Assembly: GCA_902812415.1 (NCBI GenBank) | Contig: CADDZJ010000001.1 | Span: forward strand, 1 to 64,000 | Length of the DNA: 64,000 nt | Source of the DNA: Acidobacteriota bacterium | GTDB taxonomy: Bacteria > Acidobacteriota > Terriglobia > UBA7540 | Reading direction: 5' to 3' | Shown here: positions 17,068-25,617 of the stretch, one piece after another | How the letters are laid out: the number at the start of each line of letters is the position of its first letter | How positions within the stretch are numbered: the stretch's first letter is position 1 | Translations under genes and position numbers: made by a program | Notes under the pieces: model-generated | Told to the model about the DNA's origin: nothing | Seen by the model: the letters and a program-made list of their open reading frames with translations, nothing else | Database searches by the model: none

Positions 17068-20000
17068 ATGAGACGCGAAACACCACCAAAGGCGGTGCTG
17101 GCTCAACTCATGATTTTGTTGCTCTTAACAGGATTAGCGTCCGTCGCCGCGCTGGCGCAAACGGTGAACGGCGCGTTCCATGGAACTGTAACGGACACTT
17201 CGGGAGCGGTGATCCCGGGCGCGAAGGTCGTCGTCAAGAACCTGACCAACGGCCAGGTTCGGCAGGCGCTTACCAATTCCGTCGGTTTCTACACCATCAC
17301 CCAATTGCCGCCGGGCCGCTATTCCGTGACCGTCTCAAAAGCCGGCTTCGCCACAGTGGAGCAAGCCAGCGTGGAGTTGCTCGTCAATCAGGATCTGGAG
17401 GCGAATTACACTCTTCGTCTGGGCCAGGTCACGCAACAGGTTCAGGTGACGGCAGCTCCGCCCATGTTGAATACCGCCAGCGCGACGATTGGCCAGGTGA
17501 TTGGCTCCCGGCAGGTGGTCGATCTTCCCTTGAATGGCCGGCAGTTCACGCAACTCGTCTTGCTGACGCCGGGCGCATCTCCCAAGGAGAGCGGGCAGCA
17601 ATCCGCCTTCACCATCCCCATCGGCGGCGGAGGCATCAGCCCGTCAGTCAACGGCGAAAGAGGCCAGGAGAACAATTTCACCCTGGACGGCGTGTTGAAC
17701 AATGCCATCTTTACTGACGTTTGGGCCATCAGTCCTCCTCCCGACGCCATCCAGGAATTTAACGTTCAGTCACACATTACCGACGCGCAGTTCAGCATCT
17801 CCTCAGGTGCGAACGTCAATGTGGCCACCAAGTCAGGCGGCAATCAGATTCATGGCGACGCCTGGGAATTTATCCGCAACGACAAGTTTGACGCAGCCAA
17901 TTTCTTTGACAATTTTGCAAACCAGCGCAAACCTCCTTTTCGCCAGAACCAGTATGGAGTGACCATCGGCGGGCCGGTGATGCTGCCGCATTACGATGGC
18001 CGCCAGAAGAAAACTTACTTTTTTGGTTATTGGGAAGGATTCCGCTCAAGCCAGGGATTTACTCTGTTTAACAACGTCCCCACATCCAGCGAACTAGGAG
18101 GAGACTTTTCCGATCTTCTCACCAATCAACAAGCGGTCGACCCCACCACCAAACAACCCGTTTTCGATGCCTTGGGGCGCCCGGTGATGGTGGGCCAGAT
18201 TTACAACCCCTATTCGACAAGACAGGCGCCCAACGGCCAACTTGTCCGCGATCCGTTCCCTGGGAATATCGTTCCGTCCAACATGCTGAACGCGCAGGCC
18301 CTGGCGTATCTCCAGGCCTGGTATCCCAAACCCAACTTCGGTCCAGGCGGCAATAGTTTTCCCAACTTTGCGACTTCAAGTAGCCAGGTGATTTCGAGCG
18401 ACCAGTTTGGCGTGAGGATTGACCACACCTTTGCCAACAACGACACATTGCACGGCGCTTTTTACTACTCTCAGCCCAGCGAAACCTTTCCGACCTCGCT
18501 TCTGACGGGCGCTAACACCTCCAAGAACCATGCGCGCGTCATCTCGGTGGGCTACACGCATCTGTTCAGCCCTACGGTGCTGGCAAGCTTCCATTTCGGA
18601 TACAACTGGACTGATTTCGGCACCACCAATATTCCCGGCGGCGTCGGGCTGCTCAACGCCATTAACGCGGCGGCTTTCGAGCCGGTGCGGGATAACATTC
18701 CGATCGTGCCTCAAATCGGCCTGGCTCCGCGACTGGGCGGCACCGGCCAATTTGCCATTCCTTTAGGTCCCATCCGCTCGCACGAGTATAGCGGCGACAT
18801 CCAGAAGATCCACGGCTCTCACACGCTGAGCGCCGGGTTCATGTTCTATCACATTCACAGTTTTGACGACGGCTGGGGCGCATCGGTGGGATTCGATCAG
18901 TTTCCTTCGAGCGCCATCTACGGCAACAATCTGAACGCATCCAGCACGGGCGATGGATTGGCCAGCATGCTCTTGAATCTGCCTTCCAATATTTTTGGAT
19001 TCGTCGGAAATACGGCGGCCAATGATACGACCACCTGGCAGGGCTACTATCTGCAGGACAAGTGGCAGGCTTCCAAGAAACTTAACATTCAGATTGGGAT
19101 TCGTTACGATTACGTGCCGCCGGCCCATTACAAGAACAACCAGGTTTCCGGCTGGAATCCGGAATGCCCCGGCAGCGTTCCTGCCAACGCGCCCCAGTCG
19201 GTGATCAATCAGGTTGTGCAGTCCTGCTTTCTCATCCCTGTGCCTTTGGTGCAGGCGCCCCCTGCGCCCACACCGCAGAACCCGTTTCCACAAACGCCGC
19301 CCTCCTGGCCATTTCCTAACGTGCGCCAGACCTATTTCGATCCCAAATATAACGGCTGGCAGCCGCGCTTTGGCTTTGCCTACAGCATGACGCCCAAGAC
19401 CGTTGCTCGCGGCGCGTTTGCCATGTTTGACGATCACAACAATACGCTGGTGCAGGAATCGCAGGACCCGCGAATTGCCTGGCCGTTTGGCGCGGGCATA
19501 TCCTTTGGCAGCCTGAATCGCGGCGTCCCCAGCGGGGTGCTCTCGCAAAACTCAGTGTTTTGGAATAACCTGCCGCCTGCCAGTTCGTTCCTGCCCCCGT
19601 CGAACCCCTCGCCCAACATTGCGTTTGCCGCCGATCCGCGGCTGAAGATTCCCTATTCGATGGAGTACAACTTCGGATTGGAGCGACAGCTTACCGCGAA
19701 TACGACGTTCAGCCTGAACTACGTCGGATCGGAAAGTCGGCACTTGTTCATTCAGCCCATGTACAACGCGCCGCTCCCAAGCGAGATGGGGCCGGGCCCC
19801 GTCGCGCCGCGCACGCCGTTCCCGTTCCTCGGCCAGTTCCCGAATGACTTCAACGTGGGCATTTCCAATTACAACGCCCTTGAAGCCAAGGTTGAGAAAC
19901 GATTTTCCCAGGGGCTTACCTTCCTCGCTTCCTACACGTATTCCAAGTGCCTGTCGATTCAGGATGAAGGGCAGTCCGGAAGCATCCAGAATCCTTATAA

Positions 20001-20631
20001 CTGGAGCGCGGATTACGGGCCGTGCGATTTCAATCTTTCGCACATCTTCGTTTTCAGCTACGCCTACCAGATTCCCTACGGTCAGGGCATGCATTTCGGC
20101 AGCCACGCCGGACGGGCGGCCAACGCCGTGCTGGGCGGCTGGCAGATCAGCGGAATCACAACGGCGGAAAGCGGACCGCCTTTTGGCGTGAGCGTCGGAT
20201 TCGACAACGCCAATATCAATCCTTCAAGCGAGACTCAGCGCGCTGATCGGGTGCCCGGCGTGCCGCTGCTGCCCGCAGGATTCCAGCAGAACATTTTCCA
20301 TTGGTACAATCCTGCGGCGTTTGCGATTCCGCCTCAATTTACTTTCGGAACCCTGGGCCGCAATACGCTGACCGGTCCGAAACTCGTCAACTTCGACTTT
20401 GCCTTGTTCAAGAACTTTAAATTCACCGAATCGAAGAGCCTGCAATTTCGCTCCGAGTTTTTCAACATCTTTAATGAGGTTAACTTCTCGCCTCCGGGCG
20501 GCGGAGCCAGCCAGGGCTTCAGCACCCTGGGCGGGGAAGTGAACAACGCAATAAGCTCGCCGAACTTCATGCGAATTCTAAGCGCGGCAGCTGCTCGAGA
20601 GGTTCAGTTCTCGCTGAAACTGATCTGGTAG
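17068..20631 (+). CDS. Oar-like TonB-dependent receptor, complete
   Basis: A 1187-residue outer-membrane receptor. ATG 17068 follows a strong GAGGAGG (17057-17063). It has a signal peptide (LMILLLLTGLASVAALAQ, cleaved about residue 31), a carboxypeptidase-regulatory-like beta-sandwich (about 33-115, GTVTDTSGAVIPGAKVVVKN), a plug domain with VDLPLNGRQFTQLVLLTPGA and NVATKSGGNQIHGDAWEFIR, then a barrel to the C-terminal Ile-Trp. A Pro-rich loop lies near residues 720-755. It is divergent from the RpiR-type regulator, which points to uptake of the sugar or glycan used by the mannosidase operon. Specificity is inferred from context only. Confidence 0.95.
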   Translation: MRRETPPKAVLAQLMILLLLTGLASVAALAQTVNGAFHGTVTDTSGAVIPGAKVVVKNLTNGQVRQALTNSVGFYTITQLPPGRYSVTVSKAGFATVEQASVELLVNQDLEANYTLRLGQVTQQVQVTAAPPMLNTASATIGQVIGSRQVVDLPLNGRQFTQLVLLTPGASPKESGQQSAFTIPIGGGGISPSVNGERGQENNFTLDGVLNNAIFTDVWAISPPPDAIQEFNVQSHITDAQFSISSGANVNVATKSGGNQIHGDAWEFIRNDKFDAANFFDNFANQRKPPFRQNQYGVTIGGPVMLPHYDGRQKKTYFFGYWEGFRSSQGFTLFNNVPTSSELGGDFSDLLTNQQAVDPTTKQPVFDALGRPVMVGQIYNPYSTRQAPNGQLVRDPFPGNIVPSNMLNAQALAYLQAWYPKPNFGPGGNSFPNFATSSSQVISSDQFGVRIDHTFANNDTLHGAFYYSQPSETFPTSLLTGANTSKNHARVISVGYTHLFSPTVLASFHFGYNWTDFGTTNIPGGVGLLNAINAAAFEPVRDNIPIVPQIGLAPRLGGTGQFAIPLGPIRSHEYSGDIQKIHGSHTLSAGFMFYHIHSFDDGWGASVGFDQFPSSAIYGNNLNASSTGDGLASMLLNLPSNIFGFVGNTAANDTTTWQGYYLQDKWQASKKLNIQIGIRYDYVPPAHYKNNQVSGWNPECPGSVPANAPQSVINQVVQSCFLIPVPLVQAPPAPTPQNPFPQTPPSWPFPNVRQTYFDPKYNGWQPRFGFAYSMTPKTVARGAFAMFDDHNNTLVQESQDPRIAWPFGAGISFGSLNRGVPSGVLSQNSVFWNNLPPASSFLPPSNPSPNIAFAADPRLKIPYSMEYNFGLERQLTANTTFSLNYVGSESRHLFIQPMYNAPLPSEMGPGPVAPRTPFPFLGQFPNDFNVGISNYNALEAKVEKRFSQGLTFLASYTYSKCLSIQDEGQSGSIQNPYNWSADYGPCDFNLSHIFVFSYAYQIPYGQGMHFGSHAGRAANAVLGGWQISGITTAESGPPFGVSVGFDNANINPSSETQRADRVPGVPLLPAGFQQNIFHWYNPAAFAIPPQFTFGTLGRNTLTGPKLVNFDFALFKNFKFTESKSLQFRSEFFNIFNEVNFSPPGGGASQGFSTLGGEVNNAISSPNFMRILSAAAAREVQFSLKLIW

Positions 20632-20960
20632 AGCTTCTGAGCCTTTCGCTCGTCATTCTGACGCTGAGCGCAGCGAAGCGGAAGAATCCCTGTATTTTGC
20701 TGAAAGAATGCAGAGACCCTTCGCTGCCCTCCGGCAGAAGTCGCGTGATTCCCGCGAAAGCGGGAATCCCTCTAACTAAAGTCGTTGCCGTCCCCATCCT
20801 GAATCAAAATTGCGCAGGGTTTGGGGCGGCAGCGAAGGTGTACTACTATTGATTAAAATGTTTGCGGCTTGCGCAAATTTTCCTTGCGTGGCGCGGGCTT
20901 CCCGCCCGTGCCCACGGCCGAGACGGCCGTGCCACATGGGTTGCGGCCCTGCCGCGTTGT
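20632..20960. other. Intergenic region filled with dispersed repeats
   Basis: 329 bases without a gene. It contains a TCATTCTGACGCTGAGCG repeat (20651-20692), a TTCCCGCGAAAGCGGGAA hairpin near 20752-20769, and most of the 128-bp element at 20834-20961. No convincing promoter for the following cupin gene is visible. Confidence 0.6.
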
Positions 20961-20961
20961 G
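20834..20961. repeat. 128-bp inverted-repeat arm, left copy
   Basis: The reverse complement recurs at 23766-23893 with four mismatches in 128 bases by eye. The inside carries two hairpins, GGCGCGGGC/GCCCGTGCC and CACGGCCG/CGGCCGTG. The CACGGGCG-type module is shared with the elements at 6817 and 36369. Confidence 0.85.
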
Positions 20962-21977
20962 TGAACTATCCCTCTGTTAAGGTTCGTAGGAAGATACCAG
21001 TCTTCCATCCCGAAAAGGGGGGGCTGACTACGACGCGCATCTCACGACACATCCCACATCTCCATCGTTTTCGTTTCGCGCTTTTTCTGCTTGGAGCGAT
21101 TCTGGCCGGCCTGAGCGCGGCTTCTGCCCAGCAATACGTCGAACCGCCCAGCAATAGGGAAATCGGCGTTGTGATTGATCGATATCTCGGAAGCTGGAAG
21201 AACTCGGAGCCTGTAGTGACTCACAGCAGCTTGATTGAGCGGGCAATTTTGAGACCTGGAGATCCCTACCGGCCAGGCCCTCCAGGAGCCGTTCTGGAAT
21301 TCCATAAGGATTTCAGCCTGGGAGTGCTGCAACCCGGTGGGCGCACTCTGGAGACGCAGCACGCGGAAGAAGAGATCCTTTACATCGAAAGCGGCGCTGG
21401 GCGCATCGAATCGGGCAACCAGTTCTGGCCGCTCAAGCCTCGCTACGGAGTGCGGATTCCTCCGCACACCGAGCACATCCTGGTGAACGAATCGGACGAG
21501 CCGATGAAGCTGCTGGTGCTCACCGATTCGCTTGAGCCGGATGCCATTCCGCGCAATTCGATTCTGGTGCGGGATTCATCCGTATTGCCTTATGCGGAGA
21601 AATCCGTTCACTGGAATTATTTTGCGAAACTTCTCTTTGGGCCGAAGGATGGCATTAATCCTGAGTCAAAAGTTCTGATTGTGGATATGTTTCCCATGAC
21701 CATCGGCGCCCCTCATCCTCACATCCCCCATTGGGAAGAAGTATGGTGCAAATTGCCGCCGGATGATTCCTTCCTCTTCCTGGGCAGCGAGGTGCGAAGG
21801 GAACGCCCCAATGAGGCCTTCGTCGTTCCGCCCAATGGCAAGACGGTGCATTCGGTGGTGAATCTCTCCTCGCGGCCCATGTCGTGGTTTTATTTTTCGC
21901 ATTACACGATCAAGGTCGAATACCCTGATTGGGTTTACCAGGTTCCGTCGATTCCACCCCAGAGGATCAAGCGATAA
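20961..21977 (+). CDS. Secreted double-cupin domain protein (start uncertain)
   Basis: A protein of about 290-340 residues with an N-terminal hydrophobic signal (FRFALFLLGAILAGLSAASA). The first cupin is visible as LQPGGRTLETQHAEEEILYI...GVRIPPHTEHILVN, and a second, weaker cupin as MTIGAPHPHIPHWEEVWCKL...PNGKTVHSVVN. These are metal-binding beta-barrels often found near sugar enzymes; the function is unknown. The start is a problem. There is no ATG in frame; a GTG lies at 20961, at the very edge of the 128-bp repeat, and a CTG lies at 21024 right after a run of seven G. The native start may have been lost to the repeat insertion or a frameshift in the G run. Confidence 0.75.
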   Translation: MNYPSVKVRRKIPVFHPEKGGLTTTRISRHIPHLHRFRFALFLLGAILAGLSAASAQQYVEPPSNREIGVVIDRYLGSWKNSEPVVTHSSLIERAILRPGDPYRPGPPGAVLEFHKDFSLGVLQPGGRTLETQHAEEEILYIESGAGRIESGNQFWPLKPRYGVRIPPHTEHILVNESDEPMKLLVLTDSLEPDAIPRNSILVRDSSVLPYAEKSVHWNYFAKLLFGPKDGINPESKVLIVDMFPMTIGAPHPHIPHWEEVWCKLPPDDSFLFLGSEVRRERPNEAFVVPPNGKTVHSVVNLSSRPMSWFYFSHYTIKVEYPDWVYQVPSIPPQRIKR

Positions 21978-22088
21978 ACGAACTGGCAGGCGCTGAAAGG
22001 CATGTTTAGCGCGGCGTGGTCTCGTGCCGTAGCCAAAGGGCCTGTCATTCTGAGCGGGGCGGCGAGTTGGCGCTTACCGCTGAGAAAT

Positions 22089-22112
22089 CGTCGGTGAGGA
22101 CACCGACGCTAC
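22089..22112. repeat. GTCGGTG/CACCGAC hairpin, member of a dispersed module
   Basis: CGTCGGTG-agga-CACCGACG followed by CTAC. The same design, with compensating base changes in the stem, occurs at 34439-34462 (CGCCGGTG-ggga-CACCGGCG-CTAC). It lies between the convergent cupin and FG-GAP genes. Confidence 0.6.
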
Positions 22113-22130
22113 ACCCGCCGTTCCCACCCG

Positions 22131-23417
22131 TTAGTTCGACCTCGTCAGATTCTCGAACAGGAATAGGCCGGATTTTCCGGCAACGACGACATCGAGATCG
22201 CCATCGCCATCGATATCCACCACTGGAATCTGCATGCCGCCGCCGGTGCGCGACCCATATTCGATGATGTGTCTCTTCCACTGCAAAGCTCCGTCCACGG
22301 TGATGGGCTCATACCAATACACTCCCAGCGGCTCTTTCGATCCGGGATCATGGCCGTTGTGAGCGAAATATCGTTTCCCTGAGATCAGGTCAAACTGGCC
22401 GTCGCCATTGAGATCGGCCAGCGTCATGGCATGCGATTGCGACCAACTGTCATCGACCACATGCTTGGTCCAGGAGCGCCCGCCCGAGGCATTCTTTTTC
22501 TGCTCGTACCACACAATTCCATAGCCATGCGCCGCGCTGGTGACCAGGTCAGGCACGCCATCCTGATCCACGTCGTGGACATAGATAAACCCCACCACGC
22601 CCAAATCGAATTCGGGATGGAATGTCCAACGGCCATTGCGAGGATCAGGCGGCGCTTCAAACCAGCCTTTTGGAGTGATGATGTCGTTCCGGCCATCCCC
22701 GTTAACGTCGCCCGCCCCGATTCCGTGACCGTAGCTTTGAGAGCTGACTTCATGTCGAACCCAGTGGGCGCTGGCGCCGCTGCCCGCAAGCTCATACCAG
22801 GAAAGCGGAGCGCTCGGATCGCCGAACTCGGGCAGAATCTCCCGCGGCTTGCCAGTGTTCAACAAGTCCACGAGGAATGCAAACTCAATGGAATAGCCCT
22901 CCTGAATCACTGTTTCGCGCCATGGGCCTGACTCCTGTCCGGGATTTCGATACCAGGCAAGACGTTTTGAGAACCACGAACAACTGACGATATCAGGGTA
23001 GCCGTCGCCATCCACATCAATGGGAAGGTCGCTGAAGTTATCGATGTAAAAGTTGGTGTAAGGCAGGTCGCGAAACTTGTGCTTGATCCAACGCATTCCA
23101 TGAGGCTCGTCCGCCGCGCGCTCATACCAGTTTTCACCTGAAACAATTTCAGGCTTTCCATCCCGATTGATGTCGGCTATTGCGCAGGTCTCGCTCGCCC
23201 CCAAGTCGATAATGTGCTTGCGAAACGGAATGGCGTCATCGCCCGCATCGGCCATTGCGGAGTTCGTGCGGGTAACAGCGTCTACACGCTGCGCCACGAA
23301 GTTTGGCACAAGGTGAGCCTCTGCTGGATTTGCATCCAGACTCAACCCGATCGCTGGAATCGTCGCTCCCATGGATTTTAAAAATAACCTTCTCGAAGAT
23401 TCTGAGCTTTTGAACAT
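22131..23417 (-). CDS. Tat-exported FG-GAP/VCBS repeat protein
   Basis: A 428-residue exported beta-propeller. The N-terminus has a twin-arginine signal (SRRLFLKSMGATIPAIG). At least six calcium-binding repeats of the D-x-[DN]-x-DG type are visible, for example DINRDGKPEIVSGENWYE, DVDGDGYPDIVS, DVNGDGRNDIITPKGWFE, DVDQDGVPDLVTS, DLNGDGQFDLISG and DIDGDGDLDVVVAG. Such proteins occur widely in Acidobacteriota, Planctomycetes and Verrucomicrobia with largely unknown roles, often linked to carbohydrate or surface binding. ATG 23417 has GAGG about 10 bases upstream. It and the cupin gene are convergent and together enclosed by the 128-bp inverted repeats. Confidence 0.88.
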   Translation of the reverse strand: MFKSSESSRRLFLKSMGATIPAIGLSLDANPAEAHLVPNFVAQRVDAVTRTNSAMADAGDDAIPFRKHIIDLGASETCAIADINRDGKPEIVSGENWYERAADEPHGMRWIKHKFRDLPYTNFYIDNFSDLPIDVDGDGYPDIVSCSWFSKRLAWYRNPGQESGPWRETVIQEGYSIEFAFLVDLLNTGKPREILPEFGDPSAPLSWYELAGSGASAHWVRHEVSSQSYGHGIGAGDVNGDGRNDIITPKGWFEAPPDPRNGRWTFHPEFDLGVVGFIYVHDVDQDGVPDLVTSAAHGYGIVWYEQKKNASGGRSWTKHVVDDSWSQSHAMTLADLNGDGQFDLISGKRYFAHNGHDPGSKEPLGVYWYEPITVDGALQWKRHIIEYGSRTGGGMQIPVVDIDGDGDLDVVVAGKSGLFLFENLTRSN

Positions 23418-23677
23418 AATGCGCCTCGGAGTGTCATGATCCGCTCAGGCTTTGCCTGGCGGACGGAAGCTATGAATATGAATCAGATCAGGAAATATGT
23501 CATCACCAAAATTTTGGCAACCCGTCGTTCTGACGCCGAGCCCTTCGGCTCCGTTCAGAGTGAATTCTGCGAGGAATCCTGACAGCAGGGATGAGAGGAA
23601 AGTGACGAGGAAAAGCAACTGGAACTACAAACCGATCTTTTCTTATCACTGTTCAGAAGTTGTAAGAAAATCTCGCT

Positions 23678-23744
23678 GTAGCGGCGATCTGTGATCGCCG
23701 GGATTTTGTTTTCAAAAACTTCGGCGAACATCATTCGCCGCTAC
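23678..23744. repeat. 67-bp two-hairpin GTAGCGGCGA module
   Basis: The ends are inverted copies (GTAGCGGCGA at 23678 and TCGCCGCTAC ending at 23744). Inside are two small hairpins, GGCGATC-tgt-GATCGCC and TTCGGCGAA-cat-CATTCGCCG-like. Related modules lie at 30804-30874, in the 105-bp elements (34384, 49336, 55312) and at 55443-55497. Confidence 0.6.
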
Positions 23745-23765
23745 AACGGCGCGGATGAATTGATT

Positions 23766-23893
23766 CACAACGCGGCAGGGCCGCAACCCATGTGGCACGG
23801 CCGTCTCGGCCGTGGGCACGGGCGGGACGCCCGCGCCACACAAGGAAAATTTGCGCAAGCCGCAAACATTTTGACCAATAGTAGTACACCTTC
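23766..23893. repeat. 128-bp inverted-repeat arm, right copy
   Basis: Inverted copy of 20834-20961. The two arms bound a 2.8-kb segment holding the cupin and FG-GAP genes. Confidence 0.85.
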
Positions 23894-24070
23894 TCACTCA
23901 TCACTGCTCTTTAGCCCTCGGAATGACAGACTGCAACAGTTTCCGAGTAAGGCGGCAGTGTGTGCATTTGCCGCGCAATTTGACCCCAACCCTTTCAGAA
24001 AGCGGTCATTGCGATGTACAATGAGGCGCTTTGAGCGTTGGTACAGCAGCCACGACGTATGGGGGTCATC

Positions 24071-25471
24071 ATGAAACAAATCTGGAAACTTGCAATCATT
24101 TTTGTCGCTTTCGGTTTGCTGATCAAGGGGGCGGAATCCAGAGCGGGCAGCAACCCGCGCAGCGCTGCCAGCCTGGCCGTAGATTCTTCGGCCGCGGCTC
24201 ACTTGGCCGCGACGCCGCCCATGGGGTGGAACAGCTACGATTGCTACGGCGGCGACGTCAATGAGCAGGAAGTGAAGGCCAATGCCGATTACATGGCCGA
24301 GCATCTGGCGCGTTACGGCTGGAAGTACATTGTGGTGGACTACTACTGGTATTACCCTGAGGGCCGGGTTAGCGGCGCTCCCGCAATGGACTCTTACGGG
24401 CGGCTCTTGCCTGATCCGAAGCGCTTTCCCTCTTCAGTCAACGGTCAGGGATTCAAGCCGCTGGCCGACTACGTTCACAGCAAGGGCCTGAAATTCGGCA
24501 TCCACATCATGCGCGGCATTCCACGCGCGGCCGTGGAGCAGAATCTGCCCATTCTCGGCACAAAATCCCACGCGCGCGACGCGGTCAATTTTCTGAACAC
24601 CTGCTCGTGGTCGAAGGCCATGTACGGCGTCGATGTTGCAAAGCCTGCCGGACGAGCCTATTACAATTCTATCGCGGCGCTCTATGCGCAATGGGGCGTG
24701 GATTACATCAAGGCGGATGACATGAGCCGCGCCGAGAACCCTTACGGCGAAATTTATCATGCGCCGGAAATTGAAGCTCTGCGGCAAGCCATGACTCGCA
24801 CCGGCCGGCCCATGGTTCTGAGCCTTTCTCCCGGGCCCACTCCGCTGGTGGATGCAACCAACGTGGAGCGCTATTCCCAACTCTGGCGCATTTCCAATGA
24901 TATGTGGGACAACTGGCAGCAGGTGGCCGATCAGTTTGGCTATTGTCGCCTTTGGGCGCCTTATATCGGGCCGAACCACTGGCCAGACCCGGATATGCTT
25001 CCGCTCGGTCGTCTGCGCCTCCGCGGCTTTGAAGATCAAGCGCGGATGACCCGCCTTACCCATGATGAGCAGCGAACCTTGATGACGCTCTGGATGATCT
25101 TTCGCGCTCCTCTCATGATTGGCGCTGACTTGCCGAGCCTGGATTCATTTACTCTTTCACTGTTCGACAATCCGGAAGTTCTGGCAGTCGATCAGCACAG
25201 CAACGGCAATCATCAACTTTTTGCGCGGGGGGAAGAAATTGCCTGGACGGCGAACATTCCTGGGTCTTCAGGCAAATATCTTGCGCTGTTTAATCTGGAT
25301 GATTCTCATCCTGCCCAGGTCAGGGTGCAGTGGAGCGAGTTGGGGCTTCACGGAAAGTGCGCGGTGCGCGATCTCTGGCAGCGGAAAGACGTGGGAAGTT
25401 ACACACAGGAGTTTTCGGCTGAGATTCCGTCCCACGGCGCAGGGCTTTATCGCATTGCGCCGGGAGAATGA
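24071..25471 (+). CDS. Secreted GH27 alpha-galactosidase-like glycoside hydrolase
   Basis: A 466-residue enzyme with a signal peptide (KLAIIFVAFGLLIKGAES). GH27 signatures are clear: TPPMGWNSYDCYGG near the mature N-terminus, WKYIVVDYYWYYP, the nucleophile motif D211-YIKAD216-DMS and the acid/base region R273-ISND277-MWD. The C-terminal beta-sandwich follows. GH27 enzymes cleave alpha-D-galactosyl, or in some groups alpha-N-acetylgalactosaminyl, ends. ATG 24071 is preferred over an in-frame TTG at 24038, since GGGGG lies just upstream and the signal peptide then starts correctly. It is followed on the same strand by a Gfo/Idh protein, so the pair may act on the same sugar. Confidence 0.93.
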   Translation: MKQIWKLAIIFVAFGLLIKGAESRAGSNPRSAASLAVDSSAAAHLAATPPMGWNSYDCYGGDVNEQEVKANADYMAEHLARYGWKYIVVDYYWYYPEGRVSGAPAMDSYGRLLPDPKRFPSSVNGQGFKPLADYVHSKGLKFGIHIMRGIPRAAVEQNLPILGTKSHARDAVNFLNTCSWSKAMYGVDVAKPAGRAYYNSIAALYAQWGVDYIKADDMSRAENPYGEIYHAPEIEALRQAMTRTGRPMVLSLSPGPTPLVDATNVERYSQLWRISNDMWDNWQQVADQFGYCRLWAPYIGPNHWPDPDMLPLGRLRLRGFEDQARMTRLTHDEQRTLMTLWMIFRAPLMIGADLPSLDSFTLSLFDNPEVLAVDQHSNGNHQLFARGEEIAWTANIPGSSGKYLALFNLDDSHPAQVRVQWSELGLHGKCAVRDLWQRKDVGSYTQEFSAEIPSHGAGLYRIAPGE

Positions 25472-25617
25472 TCCTCGCGATCACAGGCAAGGAACTCAGC
25501 ATAAGTTACACCGTGACGAGTGATAGCAAGAAATCCCTTCTGGCGCTTGGATAGATTTTTCTCGCCACTCGTCACTTTTCACTTGTCACTCAGAACTTCA
25601 GACACGGAGCGGGGATT

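Larger units (their letters stand above)
23418..24070. other. 653-bp spacer rich in palindromic repeats
   Basis: No gene is supported. Contents in order: a TTCTGACGCCGAG-type repeat (about 23523-23585), a two-hairpin GTAGCGGCGA module (23678-23744), the right copy of the 128-bp element (23766-23893), and a CACTCATCACTG repeat tail (23894-23912). The remainder, up to the GH27 start, presumably holds its promoter; none is clear. Confidence 0.6.

Noticed and set aside
18763-19548. 261-codon minus-strand open frame inside the second receptor
   Set aside because: Shadow frame of the barrel region, without motifs or a ribosome site.
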